Source: Micromonospora sp. NBC_01796 (GTDB taxonomy: Bacteria > Actinomycetota > Actinomycetes > Mycobacteriales > Micromonosporaceae). Taken from it: a stretch of 64,000 nt of DNA. The position numbers were made by a program, and so were the translations under genes. The notes beneath the pieces were generated by a model. The model saw only the letters and a program-made list of their open reading frames with translations, had not been told where the DNA came from and did no database searches. The stretch is from the NCBI RefSeq assembly GCF_035917455.1, contig NZ_CP109078.1, forward strand, positions 6,618,001 to 6,682,000, in the 5' to 3' direction. This document shows positions 40,632 through 49,284 of this stretch, piece after piece (the stretch's first letter is position 1; each line of letters starts with the position of its first letter).

Positions 40632-41775
40632 CCAGCGTGTCGTAGAGAGCGAGGTGGCGGTGCACCATCAGGTCGGCGGCCAGGTGCACCCGGCTCCAGT
40701 CCCGTGCCGCCCGGCCGACGGACTCGGCGTACGCCCGGTCGCGCAGCAGCCGTTCCAGGGCGTTGGCCAGGCCGACCGGGTCGCCGGGGCGTACCAGCAG
40801 GCCGCGCCCCTCCGCGAGCAGTTCGGGGATTCCGCCCACCGCGGAGGCGACGACCGCCCGCCCGGCCGCCATCGCCTCCATCACCGCATTGCTCATCCCC
40901 TCCGTCATCGACGGCAGCGCCACCACATCGGCGCGGGCCAACAGGCCGTCCATGTCCAGTCGCGCGCCGAGCAGACGCGCGTCGATCCCGGTCAGGGCGG
41001 CGTGGCGCCGCAGGGCGTCGCGCTCGGGACCGTCTCCGACCAGCGCGAGTGTGCAGGTCAGGCCCCGGTCACGCAGCAGTGCGGCGGCGTCGATCAGGTG
41101 CTTGTGGCCCTTCAGGCCCCTGAGGTTCGCCACACACAGGACCACCGGGTGGGCGCTGTCGAGTGGGGTCGGCTCGGCCCCGGCGAACGCGGCCGGCGGT
41201 AGCCCGTTGTAGATCACCGCGAGCCCGCCCGCCGGTACGCGTTCGGTCTCACGAACCCGATCGGCGACCGCGTGCGCGTTGGCCACCAGCAGGTGGGTCA
41301 TCCGGGCGGAGATGCGCTCGACCGCCAGCACCCAGCGTCGCCCGCGTTTGAAGTCGTCCAGGCTGCGACGCCCGGCGACAAAAACCGGGACCCGCGCCAG
41401 CCGGGCGGCTGGTGCTCCCAGCACGTAGCTGTTGAACAGGAACGCGTGCACCACGTCGGGCCGTGACCGGCGCAGCTGGCGGACGAGTCGCCCCCACGTT
41501 GCGAGCAGGGGCGGTACCGCCCGCCATCCGCCGGGCTGTCGCAACCCGAGATGTACGACCGGAACCCCCGCCACCCGGAGCGCGTCCTCCCGAGGTCCCG
41601 CCCCGGTCAGCACCACGACGGACACCTCCACGCCGAGCCGGCTGAGCCCTTCGGCGAGCAGGACCAGTTGTTTCTCGGCGCCGCCAAGGCCCAGTTGGCA
41701 GATGATCAGGCATACCCGTAGCGGCGCCACCCGGCGTCCGGTCATCGGATCGGCAACGGCGGCCAACTCTTCCAT
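40621..41775 (-). CDS. Glycosyltransferase family 4 (GT-B) protein
   Basis: Product of 384 residues. The GT-B fold is visible: VCLIICQLGLGGAEKQLVLL near the start (the GGAE loop), VVLCVANLRGLKGHKHLIDA in the middle and the EX7E-type segment LPSMTEGMSNAVMEAMAAGR with the two Glu that bind the sugar nucleotide. The ATG at 41775 gives the usual N-terminus; an ATG 32 codons upstream is less likely. It ends inside the convergent ketosynthase gene by 11 bp. Acceptor unknown. Confidence 0.87.
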   Translation of the reverse strand: MEELAAVADPMTGRRVAPLRVCLIICQLGLGGAEKQLVLLAEGLSRLGVEVSVVVLTGAGPREDALRVAGVPVVHLGLRQPGGWRAVPPLLATWGRLVRQLRRSRPDVVHAFLFNSYVLGAPAARLARVPVFVAGRRSLDDFKRGRRWVLAVERISARMTHLLVANAHAVADRVRETERVPAGGLAVIYNGLPPAAFAGAEPTPLDSAHPVVLCVANLRGLKGHKHLIDAAALLRDRGLTCTLALVGDGPERDALRRHAALTGIDARLLGARLDMDGLLARADVVALPSMTEGMSNAVMEAMAAGRAVVASAVGGIPELLAEGRGLLVRPGDPVGLANALERLLRDRAYAESVGRAARDWSRVHLAADLMVHRHLALYDTLVRR

Positions 41776-41930
41776 TCGGCAGACGCTATCAGTATGAAAT
41801 ATCCCAAATCGCTCAGAACACCCTGGCTCGCGAGTCCCGACCACCGCCCGGGTCACCCGTGCGGTGGACACGGGTTGCGGGGGCCGGCAAACCCGCCTGG
41901 CGCGGGCCGGCGGCCGACAATCCTTTGCTC

Positions 41931-42317
41931 ATGGAGACCGACCGTGTGACCCTGCCGGACCTCACCCTGTACCGGCTGCAGCGCAGTGAGCGCGACGCGG
42001 AGTTCGAGGGTGTGGCCGTACCCGGTCTGGTGGCGCGGTTCTACCACCGCGACGAGGACGGTCGCACCGCCACCGTCGGCCGTTACTGGTACGCCGGCCG
42101 GGAACTGCTGATGGCCTGGGGGTACGCCGACGAGGAGCACTGCCGGGCCTCGGCGGTCCGGGGCGCCGACGGTCGATGGCACCCGCCGACCGAGGGCTGC
42201 CCGACGGTGCGGGTGGTCCGGGAGCGGCCGGAGGCGCCGGTGGCCGGGTTCGAGGTCCAGACCCCGTCCGGGAACTGGATCGCGGGAGGGACGACGGCAC
42301 CGGTTCCGGCCGGATGA
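41931..42317 (+). CDS. Small hypothetical protein
   Basis: Product of 128 residues. It has LPDLTLYRLQRSERDAEFEG near the start and ARFYHRDEDGRTATVGRYWYAG in the middle, with a beta-type, Trp/Tyr-rich pattern, and ends in a Gly/Thr-rich tail. No family recognised. The ATG at 41931 and GTG at 41946 are both plausible. It is divergent from the glycosyltransferase gene and stops just before an 8-bp tandem repeat. Confidence 0.5.
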   Translation: METDRVTLPDLTLYRLQRSERDAEFEGVAVPGLVARFYHRDEDGRTATVGRYWYAGRELLMAWGYADEEHCRASAVRGADGRWHPPTEGCPTVRVVRERPEAPVAGFEVQTPSGNWIAGGTTAPVPAG

Positions 42318-42344
42318 TCCGGCCTCCGGGTTCCCCCGGCCGGT

Positions 42345-42392
42345 CCCGTCGTCCCGTCGTCCCGTCGTCCCGTCGTCCCGTCGTCCCGTCGT
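42345..42392 (+). repeat. Six tandem copies of CCCGTCGT
   Basis: Six exact, contiguous 8-bp units (42345-42392) lie in the gap between two convergent genes. Nothing codes here with confidence. Such runs are prone to slippage and may vary between strains. Confidence 0.85.
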
Positions 42393-42456
42393 GCTGCACC
42401 ACCCGGACGTCGTCAAGATCTACGACTTCGATGCCGAGCTTCCGTCGCCGGCCAGG

Positions 42457-42831
42457 TCAGCCGGCTGCCCCGGCGACCGGTTCCGGCCGGGGCACCGATG
42501 CGGTGCGGCGGACCGCCCAGAGCGAGCCGGCGGTCAGGGCCAGGGCGGTGGCGAATGCCGCCAGGTGGATCACCGGGTTGTCGATCGGTACAAACCCGAT
42601 GATCGCCACCGGCACCTGGACGACCGCGACCAGGGCCACCAGCAGGCCACGCCGGGCACGGCCCCAGGCGTACGCGGTCCACAGCGGAGCGGTGACCGCG
42701 ATCAGGGTCAGTGCGTCCAGCACCGAGTGCAGGTACGTGTTGTGTACCGCGTTGTGCGCGAACGCCTGAGCTGGTGATGCCACCAACAGCCCCGCGATCA
42801 CCAGTCCGGCCACGATCCCAATTCGACGCAT
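42457..42831 (-). CDS. Small membrane protein with signal peptide
   Basis: Product of 124 residues. An N-terminal signal (MRRIGIVAGLVIAGLLVASP, then AQAFA cleavage) is followed by three predicted membrane helices (LIAVTAPLWTAYAW; LLVALVAVVQVPVAIIGFV; AAFATALALTAGSLWAV). The ATG at 42831 is chosen over 42861 because it opens the signal. A conserved HNTYLHSVLDAL stretch has two His that could face the outside. Function unknown. Confidence 0.62.
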   Translation of the reverse strand: MRRIGIVAGLVIAGLLVASPAQAFAHNAVHNTYLHSVLDALTLIAVTAPLWTAYAWGRARRGLLVALVAVVQVPVAIIGFVPIDNPVIHLAAFATALALTAGSLWAVRRTASVPRPEPVAGAAG

Positions 42832-43097
42832 GACAACCTCCCAGTGCGACCGCGAAGTCACGGATAGTCATCACGGTAGGCAGGGGATCGGTGCGCAGAT
42901 AGGCGCATCGCGTCATCTGCCGCTCCGGACACCCGTGCGGGGGAGTTGCGGCCATTGATGGAACTCTTTGGCATCGTCCGGCGACTACTTCTCCGGGAGG
43001 CCCGTCAACCGCCCACTGTCCCTTTCGGAGGAGCAGCCGATGGACCGCAGAGCGAGACGCACGGGTCGGACCCCGTGACCCGCCGACCCGTCACCCG

Positions 43098-44426
43098 GTG
43101 ATGCCCGGACCGCCGGTGCTGGCGCACGGGGTGGGTGGCCGCCAGGACCTGCCCATCTCGCTCACCGAGCTGGTCGTCGGCGCCGTGCTCGCACTGGTCG
43201 TCACGTTCCTCGCCCTGGGCACCCACTGGCGCCGCCCCCTGCTCGACACCGCCGACACGGCCGGTCGGCCGGTGCCCGTACCACTGGCCCGTCTGGTCGA
43301 CTCCGCCGGTGGGGCGTGGGGCGTACGCCTGCTCGGCCTCGCTCTCGCCGGCTGGTTCGGCGTCGGACTGCTCGCCGGCCCGGACACCCCGCAGAACCCG
43401 ACCGCAGGCGCGGTCCACGTGCTCTTCTGGGTGGGGCTGGTGCCGCTGTCGCTGCTGTTCGGGCCGGTGTGGCGCGCCCTGAACCCGGTACGCACCCTGC
43501 ACCTGCTCGCCGCGCTCGCCCTGCGCCGCGACCCGGCGACCGGGCTCCGGCCGCTGCCGCCCCGGCTCGGGTACCGACCCGCTGCCGTCGGCCTACTGGC
43601 GTTCGTCTGGCTGGAACTGGTCGCGCCGGGGCGGGCCACCCTGCCCGTCATCGGCGGATGGCTGGCCGCGTACCTGGTCGCGATGCTCGCCGGTGCCGTG
43701 CTGTACGGAGCCGGGTGGTTCGACCGGGGCGACGCGTTCGAGGTGCTCAGCGCGCTGGCCGGCCGGCTCGCGATCATCGGTCGCCGGGGCGACGGGGCAC
43801 TGGTGTGGCGCAACCCGCTCGACGGCATCGCCTCGCTCGCCCCGGCCCCCGGCCTGGTCGCCACGGTGGTGGTGCTGCTCGGCTCCACCATGTACGACAG
43901 TGTCTCCAACGCCCCGTTCTGGCTTCGTTTCCAGCAGGGCAACGGACTGCCCGCGCCGGTAACCGGCACCGTGGGACTGGTCGGCGTCATCGGCGCGGTC
44001 GCCCTCGCGTACGCCGCCGCGACCCGTGCCGCCGCCCGACGCGGGCACACCGACCGGACGGGTACGCCCGGGGAACTGGTGCACTCCGTCGTCCCGATCG
44101 CCGTCGCCTACCTCGTCGCCCACTACCACTCGCTGCTGATCCTGGAGGGTCAGCGGACCATCGCCCTGCTCTCCGACCCGCTCGACACCGGCGCGAACCT
44201 GCTCGGCACCGCCAACTGGCCGGTCCGTACGGACCTCGTCACCCCCTCCGGGGTCGCGAACCTCCAGATCACCGTGATCGTGCTCGGCCACCTCCTGGGC
44301 ACCCTGCTCGCCCACGACCGGGCCCTCGGACTGTTCCCACCGGCCGAGGCGACCCGAGCGCAGGTCCCACTGCTGGTGCTGATGGTCGGGTACACGGTGA
44401 CCGGCCTGCTGCTGCTCTTCGCCTGA
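43098..44426 (+). CDS. Polytopic membrane protein near copper/heme genes
   Basis: Product of 442 residues with about ten predicted membrane helices (for example LTELVVGAVLALVVTFLAL; FWVGLVPLSLLFGPVW; VAYLVAHYHSLLI; GYTVTGLLLLFA). HYHS in the ninth helix region has two His. The family is not recognised. A GTG at 43098 follows two short coupled frames (see findings), which hints at coupled translation. It lies 105 bp from the convergent Dyp peroxidase gene, and the copper chaperone gene is just beyond. Confidence 0.65.
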   Translation: MMPGPPVLAHGVGGRQDLPISLTELVVGAVLALVVTFLALGTHWRRPLLDTADTAGRPVPVPLARLVDSAGGAWGVRLLGLALAGWFGVGLLAGPDTPQNPTAGAVHVLFWVGLVPLSLLFGPVWRALNPVRTLHLLAALALRRDPATGLRPLPPRLGYRPAAVGLLAFVWLELVAPGRATLPVIGGWLAAYLVAMLAGAVLYGAGWFDRGDAFEVLSALAGRLAIIGRRGDGALVWRNPLDGIASLAPAPGLVATVVVLLGSTMYDSVSNAPFWLRFQQGNGLPAPVTGTVGLVGVIGAVALAYAAATRAAARRGHTDRTGTPGELVHSVVPIAVAYLVAHYHSLLILEGQRTIALLSDPLDTGANLLGTANWPVRTDLVTPSGVANLQITVIVLGHLLGTLLAHDRALGLFPPAEATRAQVPLLVLMVGYTVTGLLLLFA

Positions 44427-44460
44427 CGGTTCGGGCAGGCGGGTCAGCGTCAGCCGTACC

Positions 44461-44516
44461 GCGTCGGCCGGTCAGCGTCGGCCGGTCAGCGTCGGCCGGT
44501 CAGCGTCGGCCGGTCC
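44461..44516 (+). repeat. Four tandem copies of a 14-bp unit
   Basis: GCGTCGGCCGGTCA repeats four times (the last ending CC), contiguous from 44461 to 44516, between the polytopic membrane gene and the convergent Dyp gene. It likely arose by slippage. It has no coding capacity of note. Confidence 0.75.
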
Positions 44517-44531
44517 CCGTCGGTCGCGCGG

Positions 44532-45767
44532 TCAGCCGAGCAACTGTTCGCCGACCCAACCGTCCGGGGAGCAGCCGGGCGGGATGGCGAAGACCGCCGA
44601 GCCGATCGGCGTCGTCCACTCGTTGAGCAGGTCCAGTTCGGCGAGGCGGCGTTGGATCGGCAGGAACTGCCGCTCGATGTCCGCCTGGTACGACGCGAAG
44701 ATCAACCCGGTGTCCGGATGCCCGTCCGGGTTCGGCACACCGTCGTAGTTGTACGGCCGGCGCAGGATGCGCAGCCGATCCTCGGTGACGTGGGCGCGGC
44801 TGATGTGGGAGAAGTCGGGAATCGCGGGCAACCCGGTGGCGTCGGTGACGGCGAAGTCGGGCAGGTCGTGTTCGGCGGTCCCGCTCAGCGGCGCACCGGT
44901 GTCCAGGCGCCGACCGACGGCGAGTTCCTTGTCGGCCCGTCCGAGCAGGTCCCACGTCTCCAACTCGGCCCGGATCCGCCGCAGGACCAGGGTGGTGCCG
45001 TCGCGCAGCCAGGCCGGCCCCTCGGGCACCCATACCGCCCGGTCCAGGGCACCGGTGGCCATCTTCGGGTTGGCGGTGCCGTCGAGTTGGCCGAGGATGT
45101 TGCGCTGGGTCTGCGGCTCGGCCTGGACACCCGCGCCGCGACGGAACCCCTGCTGGACCCAGCGCACGGCCCCGAACGGGCGGGCGTCCTTGATCAACAT
45201 CCGCTGGGCGTGGGCGACGGTGAGCGGGTCGTCGGCGCAGATCTGGAGCAGCAGGTCACCACCGGACCAGGCCGGCAGCAGCCGGTCGATGGGGAACGGC
45301 GGCAGGTCGGCGACGGACGGGGGGCGCCGGTCGTCGAGCCGGGCGGCGGCGTACAGGCCCGGTCCGAATCCGAACGTGATGGTGAGCCGGGCGGGGAGCA
45401 CGGCCAGTTCCCGTTCGGTGTCGCCCAGGGCCGGCTCACCCCGGGTCAGCCGGGCGGCGTCGTCGGAGAGCAGGCGCATCAGCCGGACCAGGGCCGCCCG
45501 GTCGGTGCCCGGTTTCAGGGTGAGGCCGACAAACGCGGCGTGCGACTGCGGGTCCGTGGCGATGCCGGCCTGCCGGGCGCCGTGGAAGGGCTCCACCGCC
45601 GTACCGATCTCGACGGCCGGAACGGGCGACGCGGCCGGCGGCGCGGCGTCGGTGGCGTGGACGGCGGCGACCGTACCCGCTCCGGCGAGGATCCCACCCA
45701 CCGCGACGGACCCGCCGGTGAGCAGACGCCGCCTGCTCACCGGACGGTACGTGGACCGGTCCGTCAT
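44532..45767 (-). CDS. Dyp-type heme peroxidase with Tat signal
   Basis: Product of 411 residues. A twin-arginine signal (VSRRRLLTGGSVAVGGILAG) directs export. The Dyp motif GQLDG (in RNILGQLDGTANP) carries the distal Asp, and FSHISRAHV with RILRRPYNYD carries the proximal His and Arg region. It uses peroxide to oxidise dyes or phenols; some relatives deferrochelate heme. It overlaps the PCu(A)C gene by ATGA, and a polytopic membrane gene is convergent. Confidence 0.9.
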   Translation of the reverse strand: MTDRSTYRPVSRRRLLTGGSVAVGGILAGAGTVAAVHATDAAPPAASPVPAVEIGTAVEPFHGARQAGIATDPQSHAAFVGLTLKPGTDRAALVRLMRLLSDDAARLTRGEPALGDTERELAVLPARLTITFGFGPGLYAAARLDDRRPPSVADLPPFPIDRLLPAWSGGDLLLQICADDPLTVAHAQRMLIKDARPFGAVRWVQQGFRRGAGVQAEPQTQRNILGQLDGTANPKMATGALDRAVWVPEGPAWLRDGTTLVLRRIRAELETWDLLGRADKELAVGRRLDTGAPLSGTAEHDLPDFAVTDATGLPAIPDFSHISRAHVTEDRLRILRRPYNYDGVPNPDGHPDTGLIFASYQADIERQFLPIQRRLAELDLLNEWTTPIGSAVFAIPPGCSPDGWVGEQLLG

Positions 45768-46411
45768 GCCGGCGGGCTCATGCTCATGCCCGCGCCGGGG
45801 CTGGCGGTGGGGCTCATGTTCATGCCGGTGGCTGGACTGGCGCCGGGGCTCATGTTCATGCCGGTGCTCGGGTCGTAGCTCTCCCCGGCGCCGGCGAACG
45901 GCTTCACGATCGCGGCGAACTCGGCGGTGCGGCCATCCGCGAAGGTCAACGTGAAGATGACCTCGTCGCCGGGCTTGACCGGCTTCACCAGGTTCATCAA
46001 CATCAGGTGGTCGCCGCTGGGTTCCAGCACATGGGTGCCCTTAGCCTTGATCACAAAGCCGCCGGTCTTGGGCTGCATCACCATCTTGCCGTCTTTCATC
46101 GCCATCTCGTGCAGTTCCATCGGCGACACCGACGACACGGCGCTCACCACGGTGACGTCGGTGTCGCCGTCGTTGACCAGGGTGCCGAACGCCGCCGTCA
46201 TCCCCGAGTCGGCCGCCTTGACCCACGGGTCACGGAGGTTGAACGCGCCGGTGGTCGACGAAGCACTCGGGCTGGCCTGGCCGGTACCGGACGGTTCGCT
46301 GCCGCCGCACCCCGCCGCCGTGCCGATCAGGGCCAGAGCCGCCACGGCGGCGCTGGCGATGGTCAGGAGTGCGGGACGCCGTCGTGGGACTGGCGACGCG
46401 GCAGTGCTCAT
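45764..46411 (-). CDS. PCu(A)C copper chaperone lipoprotein with Met-rich tail
   Basis: Product of 215 residues. An Ala-rich lipoprotein signal ends at GTAAGCGG (Cys about 35). The PCu(A)C domain shows MELHEMAMKDGKMVM and HVLEPSGDHLMLMNL, matching H-M-x10-M-x21-H-x-M copper ligands. The last 35 residues contain three GM(N/S)MSP units, giving MxM copper sites. Domain and position next to a peroxidase suggest copper delivery to an extracytoplasmic enzyme. ATG 46411 has a GAGGA nearby; an ATG eight codons upstream is possible. Confidence 0.87.
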   Translation of the reverse strand: MSTAASPVPRRRPALLTIASAAVAALALIGTAAGCGGSEPSGTGQASPSASSTTGAFNLRDPWVKAADSGMTAAFGTLVNDGDTDVTVVSAVSSVSPMELHEMAMKDGKMVMQPKTGGFVIKAKGTHVLEPSGDHLMLMNLVKPVKPGDEVIFTLTFADGRTAEFAAIVKPFAGAGESYDPSTGMNMSPGASPATGMNMSPTASPGAGMSMSPPA

Positions 46412-46605
46412 CTGTTCCTCGGCCTTCGTGTTCATCTGGGGTGTTCCGTTCGCCCTGTTGGTCGTTGCCACCCCTCGTGGAGTTCCCGGCATCGTGCCCG
46501 GCTCGACGCTCTCCCTGTGTCGTGCCGCCCCGCCGGGGAAGCGGTGGCCGGACCAGCAGGTCTGATCGATGTCGGGACGCAGGTCACAGAGGGTGAAGAA
46601 ATAAC

Positions 46606-46622
46606 CGGGGAGGGTCTCCCCG
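46606..46622. promoter_or_regulatory. TetR operator, distal copy
   Basis: CGGGGA-GGGTC-TCCCCG: six-base inverted repeat with a five-base centre. It is one of two equal sites in the gap before the TetR gene at 46680, centre-to-centre 36 bp from the other. Confidence 0.65.
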
Positions 46623-46641
46623 TTTGACTCTTCGTACGAAG

Positions 46642-46658
46642 CGGGGAAGATCTCCCCG
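46642..46658. promoter_or_regulatory. TetR operator, proximal copy
   Basis: CGGGGA-AGATC-TCCCCG: the same arms as 46606-46622. It lies 21 bp upstream of the TetR start codon. Two sites suggest cooperative repression of the TetR-MFS unit and possibly of the divergent PCu(A)C gene. Confidence 0.7.
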
Positions 46659-46679
46659 GTTTCAGTGAGGAGCGTCGAC

Positions 46680-47375
46680 GTGGCTGGTACTGCCGTACAA
46701 CAGCGGTTGCCCCGGCAGCGAGCCGACGCGTCCCGGAACTTCGACCGGATCATCGCCGCTGCCGGCGAGCTTTTTGTCGAGCGGGGCGCCGATGTGCCGC
46801 TGGACGAGATCGCGCAGCGGGCGGGGGTGGGTAACGCCACCCTCTATCGGCATTTCGCCAACCGGCGGGAACTGATCCGGGTAGTGGTTCTGACCCTGAT
46901 GTCCGGTCTGACCGACCAGGCGGACCGGGCACTGACGGAGGAACCAGACCCGTTCGAGGCGCTCCGGCGGTTCGTGCACATATCGGCGGAGCTGCTGATC
47001 GGGGGGCTGTGTCCGGTTTTCTCCGACTGGCTGGACCCCGCCGATCCCGAGTTGAACGTACAGCGGGAGCGGATGGAGGACGCGTTGGAGGCCATCCTGC
47101 GCCGGGCACGTGAGTCCGGCCAGTTGCGTCCCGACGTGGCCATCGGCGACGTGATCGTCCCGATCGTCCAGCTCACCCGACCGATGCCCGGTACCGGGCG
47201 GGCGACCCTCGATCGGTTCGCCCACCGCCACCTGGAGATCCTGCTCGACGGGCTGCGCGCACCGCAGCGTTCCGTACTGCCGGGGTGCACGGTCACCCTG
47301 GCCGACCTACGACAGGCAGCGTGCGGTCCGGCTCAGCGTGGAGCCGACCCTTCCGCCGAGCGGGGAGCGCGCTGA
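46680..47375 (+). CDS. TetR-family regulator of an efflux pump
   Basis: Product of 231 residues. The helix-turn-helix lies at about residues 22-70 (NFDRIIAAAGELFVERGADV, then DEIAQRAGVGNATLYRHFAN). The GTG at 46680 has AGGAG seven bases upstream. Twin CGGGGA-N5-TCCCCG operators precede it, and a DHA2-type MFS exporter follows 117 bp downstream, the usual repressor-efflux arrangement. Confidence 0.88.
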   Translation: MAGTAVQQRLPRQRADASRNFDRIIAAAGELFVERGADVPLDEIAQRAGVGNATLYRHFANRRELIRVVVLTLMSGLTDQADRALTEEPDPFEALRRFVHISAELLIGGLCPVFSDWLDPADPELNVQRERMEDALEAILRRARESGQLRPDVAIGDVIVPIVQLTRPMPGTGRATLDRFAHRHLEILLDGLRAPQRSVLPGCTVTLADLRQAACGPAQRGADPSAERGAR

Positions 47376-47492
47376 CCGACCGGCGCTGACCCACGGCGCC
47401 GACAAACCAAACACCATCACCGCCACATCCGGGTGGCCTGCGTCCACAGGCTGCCGTTTCCATCCATATTTGCGAAAATTGCGGGGACCTTC

Positions 47493-48998
47493 ATGTCCAC
47501 AGAAGTAGAAGCCAATCCGAGGCGCTGGACAGCGCTGATATTCATCTCGTTGGCTCAGTTGATGGTCGTGCTGGATGCGACCGTGGTGAACATCGCCCTG
47601 CCGGCGGCCCAGCACGACCTGGGTATCTCCGACGGCAACCGGCAGTGGGTCATCACCGCCTACACGCTCGCCTTCGGTGGTCTGCTGCTGTTCGGCGGCC
47701 GGCTCGCCGACATCGCCGGCCGGAAGCGGATCTTCACCATCGGTCTGATCGGCTTCGCCGCCGCCTCGGCCATCGGCGGTATCGCGGCCAACACCGGCAT
47801 GCTGCTGGGTGCTCGTGCCCTGCAGGGTGTCTTCGGCGCGATGCTCGCCCCGGCCGCGTTGTCGCTGCTGGCGGTCACCTTCACCGAGGCCAAGGAACGC
47901 GCCAAGGCGTTCGGTGTGTTCGGTGCGATCGCGGGTGGTGGTGGCGCCCTCGGGCTGATCCTCGGCGGTGTCCTCACCGAGTACCTGAACTGGCGCTGGG
48001 CGTTGTTCGTCAACATCCCGATCGCGCTGATCGCCGCCGCGGGTGCGTACCTGGTGATCCACGACGTACCGGGTGCCCGTAACCGCAACCGGCTGGACAT
48101 CCCCGGCGTGGTGCTCTCCACCACCGGTCTGGTCTCGCTGGTCTACGGCTTCACCCGGGCCGAGTCCGACGGCTGGACCGCCGCCTGGACCCTGGGCTCG
48201 TTCGTCGCGGCTGCCGTGTTGCTGGCGGCGTTCGTACTGGTCGAGTCGCGGGTCGCGCACCCGCTCCTGCCGCTGCGGGTACTCACCGAGCGCAACCGGG
48301 CCGGCGTCTACTCCGCGCTGGGCATCGCGGTGATCGGCATGTTCGGCCTGTTCCTCTTCCTCACCTACTACCTCCAGGTGGTCAAGGGATGGTCGCCGGT
48401 CGTCACCGGCGTGGCGTTCCTGCCGATGATCGTCGGCATGATCACCGGTTCGACCCAGATCGGCGCCCGGCTGATGAACCGGGTCGCGCCCCGGCTGCTG
48501 ATGGGTCCGGGCTTCCTGGTCGCCGCGATCGGCCTGCTGATCCTGACCCAGATGAAGGTGGACAGCTCGTACGGCGGCCTGATCCTGCCGGGTCTGGTCC
48601 TGCTCGGCCTGGGCATGGGTACGGCGTTCATGCCGGCCATGAGCCTGGCCACCTACGGTGTCGAGCCGCGTGACGCGGGTGTCGCCTCCGCGATGATCAA
48701 CACGTCGCAGCAGGTCGGCGGCTCGATCGGCACCGCGCTGCTGAACACCGTCGCGGCCAGCGCCACCGCGGCGTGGTTGCTCGACCGGGGCGGCAACCCG
48801 GCGCTGATCAACGAGGCGGCCGTGCACGGGTACGCCACCGCGATCTGGTGGGCGGTCGGCCTGATGGCCCTCGCCGCGGTGATCGTGTTCACCTTCGTCA
48901 ACACCGGACGTCAGGACGGCGGAGCCGTGACCAGCGGATCCGGTGCCAGCGACGACGAGACCGCGGGGGACGTCCCCGTACCGGTGATGATGCACTGA
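47493..48998 (+). CDS. MFS drug efflux transporter, DHA2 (EmrB/QacA) type
   Basis: Product of 501 residues with about 14 predicted membrane helices. The first-helix motif LMVVLDATVVNIALPAAQHD (motif D1 region) and RxxGRxxG-like GGRLADIAGRKRIF are visible, followed by ALQGVFGAMLAPAALSLLAV. DHA2 proteins export drugs or dyes with proton coupling. The start ATG at 47493 is 117 bp after the TetR gene. A strong 18-bp stem terminator follows at 49047. Confidence 0.88.
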   Translation: MSTEVEANPRRWTALIFISLAQLMVVLDATVVNIALPAAQHDLGISDGNRQWVITAYTLAFGGLLLFGGRLADIAGRKRIFTIGLIGFAAASAIGGIAANTGMLLGARALQGVFGAMLAPAALSLLAVTFTEAKERAKAFGVFGAIAGGGGALGLILGGVLTEYLNWRWALFVNIPIALIAAAGAYLVIHDVPGARNRNRLDIPGVVLSTTGLVSLVYGFTRAESDGWTAAWTLGSFVAAAVLLAAFVLVESRVAHPLLPLRVLTERNRAGVYSALGIAVIGMFGLFLFLTYYLQVVKGWSPVVTGVAFLPMIVGMITGSTQIGARLMNRVAPRLLMGPGFLVAAIGLLILTQMKVDSSYGGLILPGLVLLGLGMGTAFMPAMSLATYGVEPRDAGVASAMINTSQQVGGSIGTALLNTVAASATAAWLLDRGGNPALINEAAVHGYATAIWWAVGLMALAAVIVFTFVNTGRQDGGAVTSGSGASDDETAGDVPVPVMMH

Positions 48999-49046
48999 CC
49001 GGCGACCGACGGACGGTGTCTGCGTCCTGAAGGTGCCCGGACACAA

Positions 49047-49086
49047 CAGGCTGGCGGCCCTGCCGAGAGGCAGGGCCGCCAGCCTG
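49047..49086 (+). terminator. 18-bp stem terminator after the MFS gene
   Basis: CAGGCTGGCGGCCCTGCC (49047-49064) pairs perfectly with GGCAGGGCCGCCAGCCTG (49069-49086) over a GAGA loop. It lies 49 bp after the MFS stop. There is no long T-run, but the stem is strong. Confidence 0.75.
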
Positions 49087-49284
49087 CGTCATAGCCGAGG
49101 GCGGGAGGCTTTGAACCCGCCCCGCCGCTGCTTCGTGTTTGTCTCGGGACCCCTCGGGTGTCCCCGGAATGCGAAGAGGTGTTGGTCTCGCCGGAGGAGG
49201 CTGGGCCCACCGAACCTGAATGCGTACACAGGAATACAGCGAACAATCGTCGAGGTACGTCCGCTCCGCTCGTGGAAGAGTCCC

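Noticed and set aside
38742-40645. Plus-strand frame of 508 codons from 39119 and others overlapping the ketosynthase
   Set aside because: They are Arg/Pro-rich shadows of the TetR and ketosynthase genes.
42391-42777. A frame starting LHHPDVVKIYDFD, resembling a protein-kinase N-lobe stretch
   Set aside because: Only about 12 residues look kinase-like; the rest is antisense to the membrane protein at 42457-42831. It may be a remnant, but support is too thin.
49087-49280. Possible tRNA-like stretch (GGCTTTGAACCC)
   Set aside because: No cloverleaf with acceptor and anticodon stems could be drawn.
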